Below the pieces are notes generated by a model. That model did not search any database. It worked only from the letters and a program-made list of their open reading frames with translations, and was not told the DNA's origin. Of a DNA stretch of 34,984 nt, positions 7,739-15,288 are shown one piece after another. The position numbers and the translations under genes are program-made. Positions within the stretch are counted from its first letter, which is position 1; every line of letters begins with the position of its first letter. This stretch comes from UBA5499 sp002426275 (GTDB lineage: Bacteria; Bacillota; DTU084), in NCBI GenBank assembly GCA_937888735.1, contig CALASN010000182.1, positions 1-34,984 of the forward strand. The letters are read 5' to 3'.

Positions 7739-9067
7739 TTAATAAATGCTTAGATACCGCTGGACCTCCCACTGGTGAACCTGCAGACGGTATTCATCCC
7801 ACTCCTGCTCTTTGGCCCGCAGGAAGTTTTTATATACATGTTCGCCTAAGGCTTCTCGCAAAAGCGGATCCGTCTGGAAGACGGCCAGAGCATCTCCCAG
7901 GCTGCCGGGCAGGTTGTCGATGCCCTCGGCTTTGCGCTCTTCCTCTGTCATATGGAAAATATTGTCATAGCGCTGCGGTCCCGGAGACACGTTATTTTTG
8001 ATTCCGTCCAGCCCCGACTTCAGGATAACCGCCAGGGCCAGATAGGGATTGGCCGTGGGATCCGGATTGCGCATTTCGATTCTGGTGGCTACTCCCCGCG
8101 CAGCCGGCACCCTGATCAACGCGCTGCGATTCTTGCTGGACCAGGAAAGATAAACGGGCGCTTCGTAGCCGGGAACTAATCTCTTATAGGAGTTAACGGT
8201 TGGGTTGGTTATGGCGGCCATGGCTCTTGCGTGTTTCAGAATGCCACCGATATAGTGAAGAGCGATTTCGCTGAGCCCGACTTCGCCATTGGCATCATAA
8301 AAGATATTTTTATCGCCGTGGAAGAGGGACTGATGCAGATGCATCCCCGAACCGTTCTGGCCGAAAATCGGCTTCGGCATGAACACAGCGCAAAGGCCGA
8401 ACTTCTGAGCTATGGTTTTGGTAACAAACCTGAAAGTCGCGATATTGTCGGCTGTGGTCAGGGCGTCGGTGTATTTGAAGTCTATCTCATGCTGGCTGGG
8501 AGCCACCTCATGGTGAGAAGCCTCGATTTGAAAGCCCATGTTTTCCAGCGCCAGCACGATCTCCCGCCTGGCGTCTTCTCCGCGATCCAGCGGCGCCAAA
8601 TCGAAATAACCGGCCTGGTCGTGCAGCTCGACTTTCGGATAGCCTCTCTCGTCAGTCTCGAAGAGGAAGAACTCCGGTTCGGAACCAACGCGCATGGAAA
8701 AGCCCATCGCTTCCGCTTCCGCCAAAACTGATTTCAAGATCCCTCTGGGACAGCCGATGAAAGGTTCGCCGTCGTCCGTATAAACATCGCAAATCAGTCT
8801 GGCCACAGCCTCTTCCTGCGGGCGCCAGGAGAAAATTGCGAAAGTGTCCAAATCCGGCTTCAGGTACATGTCAGATTCCTCAATCCGCACAAACCCTTCA
8901 ATGGAAGAACCGTCGAACATGATTTTCCCGTCCAATGCGTTCTCCAGCTGTTCCACTGTGATGGCCACGTTTTTGGTCAACCCCAGGATATCCGTAAACT
9001 GCAGCCGCACAAACTTCACGTTCTTTTCTTTTGCTTCTGCCAAAATCTGCTCTTTCGTTTTCGCCAT
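7739..9067 (-). CDS. glnA: Glutamine synthetase type I (paralogue 2)
   Basis: 442 residues from the ATG at 9067, which has GAGGGGG upstream; a further ATG at 9085 would overlap that site and is less likely. All GSI-alpha landmarks are present and more canonical than in paralogue 1: FDGSSIEGFVRIEESDMYL (with feedback Arg), SEPEFFLFE, HHEVAPSQHEID, NGSGMHLHQSLF, NSYKRLVPGYEAPVYLSWSS, NRSALIRVPAARG and TRIEMRNPDP. It heads glnA2-amt, so ammonium uptake and assimilation are co-expressed. It has its own promoter and carries the shared upstream element described at 9143-9174. This is likely the main regulated GS of the organism. Confidence 0.97.
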   Translation of the reverse strand: MAKTKEQILAEAKEKNVKFVRLQFTDILGLTKNVAITVEQLENALDGKIMFDGSSIEGFVRIEESDMYLKPDLDTFAIFSWRPQEEAVARLICDVYTDDGEPFIGCPRGILKSVLAEAEAMGFSMRVGSEPEFFLFETDERGYPKVELHDQAGYFDLAPLDRGEDARREIVLALENMGFQIEASHHEVAPSQHEIDFKYTDALTTADNIATFRFVTKTIAQKFGLCAVFMPKPIFGQNGSGMHLHQSLFHGDKNIFYDANGEVGLSEIALHYIGGILKHARAMAAITNPTVNSYKRLVPGYEAPVYLSWSSKNRSALIRVPAARGVATRIEMRNPDPTANPYLALAVILKSGLDGIKNNVSPGPQRYDNIFHMTEEERKAEGIDNLPGSLGDALAVFQTDPLLREALGEHVYKNFLRAKEQEWDEYRLQVHQWEVQRYLSIY

Positions 9068-9101
9068 CAAAAGCAACCCCCTCATGTCAATTTATGATTA
9101 G

Positions 9102-9130
9102 ATTTTACTCCGTAATGAAGTCGATGTCAA
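9102..9130 (-). promoter_or_regulatory. glnA2 promoter
   Basis: Minus strand TTGACA (9130-9125), 17-base spacer, TAAAAT (9107-9102), about 35 bases before the glnA2 start. Further upstream lie CCTAACATTA and the 32-bp shared element. Confidence 0.75.
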
Positions 9131-9142
9131 GATTAATGTTAG

Positions 9143-9174
9143 GTTTTTTGAGAATAATACCGGTATACATGTTA
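9143..9174 (-). promoter_or_regulatory. Shared 32-bp upstream element, copy 1 (glnA2)
   Basis: Read on the minus strand: TAACATG, one base, the perfect palindrome ATACCGGTAT (9166-9157), six bases, then CAAAAAAC. It matches the element at 14341-14372 at 28 of 32 positions with no gaps. The palindrome ends 26 bases before the -35 box. The two intact copies in this window are both upstream of nitrogen-assimilation promoters, so an activator site is the natural reading; the binding protein is not shown by the sequence. Confidence 0.7.
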
Positions 9175-9198
9175 AGTTTTTCACAAAATCTCTCATCA

Positions 9199-9945
9199 TT
9201 ATTGGTGCGTATAGAGATGAGCGTACGGACGCACGCCTTGGGGCTGAATCAAAGTGAACTGCTGAGCAGAGGGAAGCTCCACGCCAAAAGAAGCGGTCCA
9301 AGCTGCAACCAGGCCTTTCAGCTCCTCATCTTCATCCGCGGTTACCTGACTGGTATTTACCTGAGGAGCCACTTGCTCCGGGGCCACAAGGCCGCGCACA
9401 TAGATTTTCCCGCCGTGAATGCCGGTTGCCAGATAATTTCCCACCAGAGGATTGCGCTGTCCTTCTTTGAGCTCCTGTCCTTGACCCAAGACCACGATCC
9501 TGCCGCCGGCCATGTATTCTCCCAAAAAGTCCCCGGCGGCGCCTCCCACGACGATAGCTGGCTGCCTGTCAGCTATTCCCTTCATATGAATGCCTGCTCT
9601 GGAGCCCACTCTGCCTTTAATCAAAATCGTGCCTCCCCGCATGCCATAACCCACAAGATCGCCGGCATTTCCCCAGACTACAACCTTCCCGTCGTTCATG
9701 GTATCACCCAAGCCGTCCTGGGCATTGCCTTTAACCTCAACCGCCGCGCCGTCCATCATCGCCGCAAGATTATTCCCCGGCGTTCCTTCAATGGCTAATT
9801 TGACGTCTTTCAAGCCGGCGGCCAAATACCTCTGACCGCAGACAGCTCTTAACGTAAAGCATTTCTCGCCCTGAGCTACTTTTTGTCTCAGCATAGCGTT
9901 TAACTGCTGATAATGAATTCCCTGGCACTCAATGATCCGTTCCAT
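9199..9945 (-). CDS. Glutamate synthase GXGXG-domain subunit (gltB3 type)
   Basis: 248 residues, equal to the C-terminal beta-helix domain of the glutamate synthase large subunit, encoded here as a separate protein. The repeated Gly-x-x-Gly pattern of the right-handed helix is plain (GNNLAAMMDGAAVEVKGNAQ, GKVVVWGNAGDLVGYGMRGG, GGRIVVLGQG). In the intact enzyme this domain is structural, next to the ammonia channel. The ATG at 9945 is chosen for its GGAGGGGGT ribosome site; it overlaps the preceding FAD-protein gene by 17 bases. Last gene of the split glutamate synthase operon. A terminator is not obvious between its stop and the glnA2 promoter region. Confidence 0.9.
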   Translation of the reverse strand: MERIIECQGIHYQQLNAMLRQKVAQGEKCFTLRAVCGQRYLAAGLKDVKLAIEGTPGNNLAAMMDGAAVEVKGNAQDGLGDTMNDGKVVVWGNAGDLVGYGMRGGTILIKGRVGSRAGIHMKGIADRQPAIVVGGAAGDFLGEYMAGGRIVVLGQGQELKEGQRNPLVGNYLATGIHGGKIYVRGLVAPEQVAPQVNTSQVTADEDEELKGLVAAWTASFGVELPSAQQFTLIQPQGVRPYAHLYTHQ

Positions 9946-11203
9946 GATCACACCCCCTCCCAGCCGGCTGCTGGGTTTCGTCGTCAGGCCAAGCCTCTTG
10001 GGGCAGCGACAGGAAAGAAGGCTGAACGTAGCCCACTTCAGGCAACTCCACCTTCTGCTCTATTAACTGCCGATAAATCCCGCTGCGCTCCGGCCTATTC
10101 AGCAAGACTGCGCCGATAATTCTCTTTCCCTGCCATCTGAGCTGGGTGAGTTGCTGCGTTTTTCGATCGTAATCTATGGTCTCGTTTTCGGAATCCTCCC
10201 GCTCACCGGTCAGGCCCATGGTCACGATGTTATGTCCTAAAATGGTGATAGAATTGAAAACAATCCCCGTCTGGGAAGGACAGCTTCCCCCTGCCATGAC
10301 GGCGCCTGCAATTCTCCCTTGCCTTGCCGCATGAGGCAGGATGGCCATCACCCGCCTCTGCCCTGTAAGCGGTTCAATGCTCTCGGTCACATCGCCTGCA
10401 GCGTAGATATCTGTCAGATTCGTTTGCTGCTTTTCATTCACCAAGATCCCTCGCTTCGTCTCCAGCCCGGTCCCCTGGCATAACTCTAAATTGGGCCGTA
10501 CGCCCACCGCCAAGACCAGCTGATCCACTCTCAGCTTCAAGGAATCAAGATAACAATCAATTTGCTTCCCTGCTTTTTCCACCTTGGTGATCGTCTGGTT
10601 GAGATAAAACTCCAGCCCCTGCCCGACCAGGAGCTGCGTTAAAATGGCAGCCACCTTCTGAGGCAGGATGCTGCCCAAAATCTGGCTGCCAAGCTCTGCC
10701 ACCGCCACTTCCAGTCCCAATTCCTTGAGACTTTCCGCAGCTTTCAAGCCGATAAGCCCTCCTCCGACTACTAAAGCCCGCTCTCCTCGCCTCGCTACCG
10801 CAGCCAACGAGCGAGCATCCTGCCAAGTGAAAAAGGAATGAGTCCTAATTCCCTCTTTGCCCTCAAAAGCGGGCACAATAGGGGTGCCGCCGCAGGCTAA
10901 AAGCAAGCGATCATAAGTTAGCTCTTGTCCGGTTGCCAGCAGCAGGCGCTTTTGAGCCGGATCCAGCCGGGCAGCCTTCACTCCCAAATAAAGCTTTACC
11001 TTCATTTGCCGGTAAAAATCAGCCGGACGATATAACTGACGCTCACACTGCTGATCCGCAAGCCAGTGCGAGATCAGCGGACGACTGTACGGCGGTTCGT
11101 TTTCCTCGCTGACCAAAACGATCTCCCCCCGGCTATCGAGCCTGCGAATGGCTTCCACGGCATTGAGTCCGGCGATGGAACCTCCCACGATCAGATAACG
11201 CAT
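9929..11203 (-). CDS. FAD-dependent pyridine-nucleotide oxidoreductase of the split glutamate synthase
   Basis: 424 residues, two-dinucleotide-binding-domain flavoprotein resembling NADH oxidases and rubredoxin reductases. The N-terminal FAD motif is YLIVGGSIAGLNAVEA, the NAD(P)H motif ALVVGGGLIGLKAAE lies at about residues 145-160, and the second FAD contact is DIYAAGD. There is no redox CxxC, so it is not a thioredoxin-reductase type. Context suggests it passes electrons from NAD(P)H through the neighbouring polyferredoxin to the FMN subunit, in place of the usual GltD. The ATG at 11203 follows a GAGG site, four bases after the ferredoxin stop. Confidence 0.85.
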   Translation of the reverse strand: MRYLIVGGSIAGLNAVEAIRRLDSRGEIVLVSEENEPPYSRPLISHWLADQQCERQLYRPADFYRQMKVKLYLGVKAARLDPAQKRLLLATGQELTYDRLLLACGGTPIVPAFEGKEGIRTHSFFTWQDARSLAAVARRGERALVVGGGLIGLKAAESLKELGLEVAVAELGSQILGSILPQKVAAILTQLLVGQGLEFYLNQTITKVEKAGKQIDCYLDSLKLRVDQLVLAVGVRPNLELCQGTGLETKRGILVNEKQQTNLTDIYAAGDVTESIEPLTGQRRVMAILPHAARQGRIAGAVMAGGSCPSQTGIVFNSITILGHNIVTMGLTGEREDSENETIDYDRKTQQLTQLRWQGKRIIGAVLLNRPERSGIYRQLIEQKVELPEVGYVQPSFLSLPQEAWPDDETQQPAGRGCDHGTDH

Positions 11204-11207
11204 CAGC

Positions 11208-11651
11208 CTACCTCCCCTCCTCATAGGTCAAGGCCAGATTAGGACAGGCCTCTACGCAGGCGGGAACTTCCCGCCCCTGGCACAAATCGCATTTGAGGGC
11301 CCGCCTCCGCCCGTCCAGCGTGATCAGCTTCGGCGCCCCGTACGGACAGGCGGCCTGGCAGGTGCCGCAACCGACGCACATCTCCTCATGCAGGAGAACT
11401 ACGCCTTGTTCATTTTTATAAAGCGCGCCGGCGATGCAGCTTTCCACGCACTTGGGATCCTGGCAGTGGTGACACTGTACTGCCATGGAGACCGGATATT
11501 TTTCTTCCACCCACATTCTGGCCACCGGCTTTGGGTCTTCCCGGGTCATCGCTTTCAATAAATCCTGGCTTTCCGAATGTGCAGCTATGCAGGCAAGCGC
11601 GCAGAGATGACAATTAACGCAATATTCCGTTTGGCAATGAATTCGTTTCAC
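11208..11651 (-). CDS. Polyferredoxin, four 4Fe-4S clusters (CooF/HycB type)
   Basis: 147 residues with sixteen cluster-type cysteines in the DMSO-reductase-B/HycB arrangement: CVNCHLCALAC near the start (Cys 11, 14, 17, 21), CHHCQDPKCVESC, CVGCGTCQAACP, and CDLCQGREVPACVEACP near the end. It is a cytoplasmic electron carrier with no signal peptide. Placed between the FMN-domain and FAD-domain genes, it presumably wires the reductase to the glutamate synthase core, or allows ferredoxin-driven operation. Spacing to both neighbours is 4 to 12 bases. Confidence 0.88.
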   Translation of the reverse strand: MKRIHCQTEYCVNCHLCALACIAAHSESQDLLKAMTREDPKPVARMWVEEKYPVSMAVQCHHCQDPKCVESCIAGALYKNEQGVVLLHEEMCVGCGTCQAACPYGAPKLITLDGRRRALKCDLCQGREVPACVEACPNLALTYEEGR

Positions 11652-11663
11652 AAACTCTCCCCC

Positions 11664-13184
11664 TCACATGGAAGCGCCAGCTTGCCTGACGCCTAAAATC
11701 TCCAGTTCTCCGGCAGTCAGACCTACTCCACGCAGCTGCAGGCGATTGCCGCACATACTCTCCAGGGCGTTGATGCCCATTCCTCCCATGAGCTCTTTCA
11801 ACTCGTGGGTCCACGCGCTGACGAGATTGATCAATTTCTGCGCGCCAAGGTGTGGATTTACTCTCCGGGTGAGATAGGGATCGGCTGTGGCAATGCCCCA
11901 GCTGCATTTGCCCGTATAGCATTTGTGGCAAAGCTGGCAGCCCAGAGCCATCAGAGCAGCTGTGCCGAGATTTACGGCATCGGCTCCCAGGCAAATGGCT
12001 TTTGCCAGATCAGCGCTGGAGCGGATGCCTCCTCCAGCCACCAAAGAAACTTGGGACCGAATTCCTTCCTGGCGCAGTCGCGTATCCACAGCGGCAATGG
12101 CCAACTCAATGGGGATGCCCACATTATCTCTGATGGTCTTAGGCGCGGCTCCCGTACCTCCCCGCATGCCGTCCACCACCACAATGTCTGCTCCTGCCCG
12201 GACGATGCCGCTGGCGATGGCTGCCACATTATGCACGGCAGCGATTTTCACGGCCACCGGCTTCTGATAAGCCGTCACTTCTTTCAGCGTATCGATCAGC
12301 TGCCGCAGATCTTCGATGGAATAGATGTCGTGATGGGGAGCGGGCGAGATGGCGTCGGAGCCCTGGGGGATCATTCTGGTCTTTGCGATTTCCGCTGTCA
12401 CCTTCCCGCCGGGCAAATGTCCGCCGATGCCGGGTTTTGCGCCTTGTCCCATCTTGATTTCAATGATTCTGCCTGACTGAAGATATTCCGGATCAACGCC
12501 GAAGCGTCCTGAGGCAACTTGTACAATTAAATTGTTTTTAAACGGCTTGAGCTCTTCAACTAATCCTCCCTCACCGGTGTTGCACATGATACCTAATTCA
12601 GAGGCGGCCTGGGCTAAGGCTAACACCACGTTTTTGCTGATGGCGCCGAAGGACATGGCGGAAAACATCAGCGGCGTCTCCAATTTCACAGCCGGCGGCA
12701 ATGGCTTCGCCAGCTGCCAGGAGCCGTTTTTATTGCTTATCTCTACCTTATCCGGTCTTCTGCCCAAATATGTCCGCACTTCCATAGGCTCCCGCAAAGG
12801 ATCGATAGAGGGATTCGTTACCTGACTTGCATTGAGGAGCAAATGGTCGAAATAAATAGGATACGTGCGATCGCATCCCATGCCGGTGAGCAATGTAGCG
12901 CCTGTTTCCGCTTGCTGACACAAATCTCTCCTGTGGGATTCAGACCAATAATAATTGGGCCGGCCGATGTTGTGATACTCTTCAATGGTCAAAGCCCTAG
13001 TGGGACACATCAATACGCACCGCTGGCAATCCACGCATTTATAGTCGTCGGCGATCACTCTGTCCGCTTGGGCATCATAGGAATGAACGCCGAAGCCGCA
13101 TTGTCTGACGCAAACTTGACATCTGGTACATTTTTGCTCGTCGCGTTTGACCTCAAATTCCTGGTGCATTAGGCTACGTGGCAT
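11664..13184 (-). CDS. Glutamate synthase FMN-domain subunit with N-terminal ferredoxin domain (gltB2 type)
   Basis: 506 residues. Residues 19-60 hold two 4Fe-4S motifs (Cys 19, 22, 25, 29 and 50, 53, 56, 60), followed by the FMN-binding TIM barrel of glutamate synthase, with AMSFGAISKNVVLALAQAA, GEGGLVEEL, GQGAKPGIGGHLPG, DGMRGGTGAAP and GGGIRSSADLAKA. The cysteine loop CQLCHKCYTGKC matches the Fe-S ligand region beside the FMN. It converts 2-oxoglutarate plus ammonia to glutamate. This split architecture is known from archaea and anaerobic Bacillota. The ATG at 13184 follows GGAGGAGGGGG and overlaps the upstream gene's stop by 16 bases. Confidence 0.95.
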   Translation of the reverse strand: MPRSLMHQEFEVKRDEQKCTRCQVCVRQCGFGVHSYDAQADRVIADDYKCVDCQRCVLMCPTRALTIEEYHNIGRPNYYWSESHRRDLCQQAETGATLLTGMGCDRTYPIYFDHLLLNASQVTNPSIDPLREPMEVRTYLGRRPDKVEISNKNGSWQLAKPLPPAVKLETPLMFSAMSFGAISKNVVLALAQAASELGIMCNTGEGGLVEELKPFKNNLIVQVASGRFGVDPEYLQSGRIIEIKMGQGAKPGIGGHLPGGKVTAEIAKTRMIPQGSDAISPAPHHDIYSIEDLRQLIDTLKEVTAYQKPVAVKIAAVHNVAAIASGIVRAGADIVVVDGMRGGTGAAPKTIRDNVGIPIELAIAAVDTRLRQEGIRSQVSLVAGGGIRSSADLAKAICLGADAVNLGTAALMALGCQLCHKCYTGKCSWGIATADPYLTRRVNPHLGAQKLINLVSAWTHELKELMGGMGINALESMCGNRLQLRGVGLTAGELEILGVRQAGASM

Positions 13185-14278
13185 AATACCCCCTCCTCCA
13201 ATTGTCCAATCACTGCTTCTCCCGCCCCGGGATACCATAAGCTGTCCACCTCAGGGCTCACGCGCCGAATGGCGCATTCCTCGCTGGCGAGATATAAATT
13301 GTCTTCCCGCTCCGCAGCAACCAGGGCGCGCAATTTCAGACGATCATTCAGAGCCATGAGCCCGCCCGTGAACCCTACGATGATGGAAAAGGGGCCGTTC
13401 ATTAGCAAACTGCCCCAGACTCGCCGCAGCGCACCGTATAGCTCTCGTTCCTGTTTTGGCAGTCTCTCCAGCTCCTGCCAATTCGGAGGTGCTAACACTT
13501 TAGCCACCAGCTGCCAGGGTAAGTCTTGCTCTTTCAGGTAATGAATGGCATATGATAAAACTTCCGTATCTGTGCGCAGATTCATCTCATAGCCTTTGCT
13601 TTCCAAGAACCGCCGGTTGGCGTCATAGGACGAAAGCTCTCCATTATGCACAACCGAAACGTCCATGAAGCTGAATGGGTGCGCTCCCCCCCACCAGCCG
13701 GGAGTATTGGTGGGAAAGCGCCCATGGCCAATCCAACTGTATGCCTTGTACTGAGCTATCTGATAGAACTCGGCAATTTCTTCCGGGAAACCTACTCCCT
13801 TGAAAACGCCCATATTTTTACCGCAGGACATGACTGACGCCTTAGGAGCCAGCCTGTTAATTCTGCGGACGGCAAGCTCAACCAATTCATCCTGGGAAAG
13901 GTCCTTTTCTTTGCAGACTTCCGGCCGTGGTTCCACAAAATAGCGCCAGGTCAGGGGCGCATCGCTATAGTTACCCTGTCTCAGAGTGGGAATCTCCTCA
14001 GACTTCTGCAGATGAAAATATGCTTTCAGCAGCTCTTCAACCTGCGCTTTAACCTCGCGATCCACCAGCAGCAGATGAAAAACTGTCAATTCTTCATATT
14101 CAGGATAAATTCCATACCCCGCATATCCTCCGCCTAGCCCATTGCTTCGTTCGTGCATCATCTCCATCATTTCCGTGATCACAACACCTGTCAGCGGAGC
14201 TCCTTTTTTATTGATCACCCCTGCCACAGCGCAGCCTGAGGGAATGCGAATTATTCCTTCATAAAGTGGACTCTGCAT
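13169..14278 (-). CDS. Class II glutamine amidotransferase subunit of split glutamate synthase (gltB1 type)
   Basis: 369 residues from the ATG at 14278, preceded by AAAAGGAGGAGAATCC; an upstream in-frame ATG would start inside the promoter. It is the N-terminal-nucleophile glutaminase domain supplying ammonia to the FMN subunit. The likely nucleophile is Cys16 in IPSGCAVAGVI, so a 15-residue propeptide must be removed, as in related clostridial proteins. Other Ntn motifs are WIGHGRFPTNTPGWWGGAHPF and VVHNGELSS with the oxyanion residues, and RTDTEVLSY. First gene of the five-gene operon, with its own promoter (14310-14338) and the shared upstream element. Confidence 0.92.
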   Translation of the reverse strand: MQSPLYEGIIRIPSGCAVAGVINKKGAPLTGVVITEMMEMMHERSNGLGGGYAGYGIYPEYEELTVFHLLLVDREVKAQVEELLKAYFHLQKSEEIPTLRQGNYSDAPLTWRYFVEPRPEVCKEKDLSQDELVELAVRRINRLAPKASVMSCGKNMGVFKGVGFPEEIAEFYQIAQYKAYSWIGHGRFPTNTPGWWGGAHPFSFMDVSVVHNGELSSYDANRRFLESKGYEMNLRTDTEVLSYAIHYLKEQDLPWQLVAKVLAPPNWQELERLPKQERELYGALRRVWGSLLMNGPFSIIVGFTGGLMALNDRLKLRALVAAEREDNLYLASEECAIRRVSPEVDSLWYPGAGEAVIGQLEEGVLCHVA

Positions 14279-14309
14279 GGATTCTCCTCCTTTTAATAGG
14301 CTTTTATCT

Positions 14310-14338
14310 ATTATAAACATCAAACTGACATGTGTAAA
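14310..14338 (-). promoter_or_regulatory. Promoter of the glutamate synthase operon
   Basis: Minus strand TTTACA (14338-14333), 17-base spacer, TATAAT (14315-14310), about 32 bases before the ATG of the first gene. Confidence 0.72.
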
Positions 14339-14340
14339 GT

Positions 14341-14372
14341 GTTTTTTGTGAAGTATACCGGTATTCATGTTA
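14341..14372 (-). promoter_or_regulatory. Shared 32-bp upstream element, copy 2 (glutamate synthase)
   Basis: On the minus strand: TAACATG, one base, ATACCGGTAT (14364-14355), six bases, CAAAAAAC. It is 28/32 identical to 9143-9174. The palindrome ends 16 bases before the -35 box, against 26 bases at glnA2; the 10-base difference keeps it on the same face of the helix. It lies between the divergent MerR regulator and the operon. Confidence 0.7.
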
Positions 14373-14425
14373 CTTTTTTGTTAAAAATACTTTAATAATG
14401 TTATATTTATAAAAATTATCTTCCC

Positions 14426-14454
14426 TTGACATGGGGAAAAATTTTTGTTAGCAT
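14426..14454 (+). promoter_or_regulatory. Promoter of the MerR-family regulator
   Basis: TTGACA (14426-14431), 17-base spacer, TAGCAT (14449-14454), about 35 bases before the ATG. The spacer contains the symmetric GGAAAAATTTTTG. Confidence 0.65.
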
Positions 14455-14489
14455 GGGATTAAGTAAAGATTAACTAGGAGGTGAGCGCA

Positions 14490-14861
14490 ATGGAGAAAAA
14501 GCATGACACTCCTGTCACATATTCCATTGGGGAGGCAACAAAAAAAGCCGGGCTTTCCAGCCGGCAAATTCGCTATTATGAAGAAACCGGCCTGCTCAAA
14601 CCAATTCGCACTCAAGGGAAACACCGCCGCTACACAGAAGGAAACATTGAGACCTTACTTCTGATCAAAGAATTATTGAAAGAAAATCCTAACATCGAAG
14701 CTGTAAAATCTGCTCTGCAAAAACAAAAAACAGCAAGCGCAGCTTTGGAGGAAGACATGCTGAAGCTCTCCTCCCGCAAACAGGAGCTTACCTCCCTCTA
14801 CCCTGTTTCCAACCGCGCCGAACTGGCAGCCTTGATCGCAAATCTGAAGGAAATAAAATGA
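14490..14861 (+). CDS. MerR-family regulator, GlnR/TnrA-like
   Basis: 123 residues. The winged helix (about residues 10-60: YSIGEATKKAGLSSRQIRYY, then EETGLLKPIR and HRRYTEGNIETLL) closely follows the GlnR/TnrA pattern (SARQIRYYEENGL-type recognition helix). A short coiled-coil dimerisation helix (about 65-105) follows, and there is no metal or drug-binding domain. GlnR-type proteins sense glutamine through feedback-inhibited GS and control glnA, amt and gltB; location beside exactly these genes supports that role by inference. The start is ATG 14490 with AGGAGG eight bases upstream; the GTG at 14481 overlaps that site. Its target could be the 32-bp element, which is not a canonical GlnR box. 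Confidence 0.8.
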   Translation: MEKKHDTPVTYSIGEATKKAGLSSRQIRYYEETGLLKPIRTQGKHRRYTEGNIETLLLIKELLKENPNIEAVKSALQKQKTASAALEEDMLKLSSRKQELTSLYPVSNRAELAALIANLKEIK

Positions 14862-14896
14862 ACCGCTGGCCCCAGAGAATTCTGAGGCAGCGGTTC
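14860..14896 (+). terminator. Terminator of the MerR regulator gene
   Basis: GAACCGCTG (14860-14868) pairs with CAGCGGTTC (14888-14896), with additional CAGA/TCTG pairing inside, followed by GTCTTTAC. It overlaps the stop codon. Confidence 0.7.
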
Positions 14897-14920
14897 GTCT
14901 TTACATATAGATCGTCGTTA

Positions 14921-15224
14921 AAACTAGGTCAGGCTGTAATCACATCTGGCTGCGACCTGCCAGCTAAATCCATCATTCACACCCCGGGTCCCATTTGGCG
15001 CGGCCACAACGCAACCCAGCTGCTGCGTAACTGCTGCCTGAATTCCCTCGCTCTTCCCCTGAAGCACAAATGCCAGTCCGCCGCCTTTCCCGTGATCTCC
15101 TCCGGAATCTACGGATACCCCAAACGCCGTCTCCGCCAGCGGTGAATTTCTATTGCATCATGAGCTGACGGTTTTTTGGGCGAGCTATGTTGATAAAGCT
15201 GCCTTCGTGCTGAGCGAAAAATAA
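14921..15224 (+). pseudogene. Decayed macro-domain (O-acetyl-ADP-ribose deacetylase-like) gene
   Basis: The plus strand encodes GQAVITSGCDLPAKSIIHT, PGPIWRGHN, NCCLNSLALPLKH and FPVISSGIYGYP, the middle of a YmdB-type macro domain that binds ADP-ribose. After YGYP the original frame stops at 15145. Moving one base recovers the expected C-terminus (EFLLHHELTVFWASYVDKA, FVLSEK) ending with TAA at 15224. The N-terminal third, with the ADP-ribose-binding Asn and the glycine loop, is absent: only the regulator's terminator lies upstream. So the gene is 5'-truncated and frameshifted. I see no ribosome site. 15225-15288 holds only the hairpin listed next. Confidence 0.8.
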
Positions 15225-15234
15225 CTGAATTGAT

Positions 15235-15281
15235 GTTTATCCTGGGCAAAAGCCAGGAGAGGCTGTTTCGCCAAGATAAAC
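15235..15281 (-). terminator. Hairpin ending the MBL-ybaK transcript
   Basis: An 11-base imperfect stem (arms 15235-15245 and 15271-15281, one G-U pair) eight bases past the ybaK stop, with a nested competing CCTGG/CCAGG stem. The first T-run on the minus strand comes about ten bases later, so this is a moderate candidate. Confidence 0.45.
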
Positions 15282-15288
15282 CAGCGCG

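Noticed and set aside
9137..9185. Canonical GlnR/TnrA boxes upstream of glnA2
   Set aside because: TGTTA-N6-TCACA (9170-9185) and TGTTA-N7-TGAGA (9137-9153) are near misses: one has the wrong spacing, the other a mismatch in the second half-site. I therefore report the 32-bp shared element and do not claim a GlnR box.
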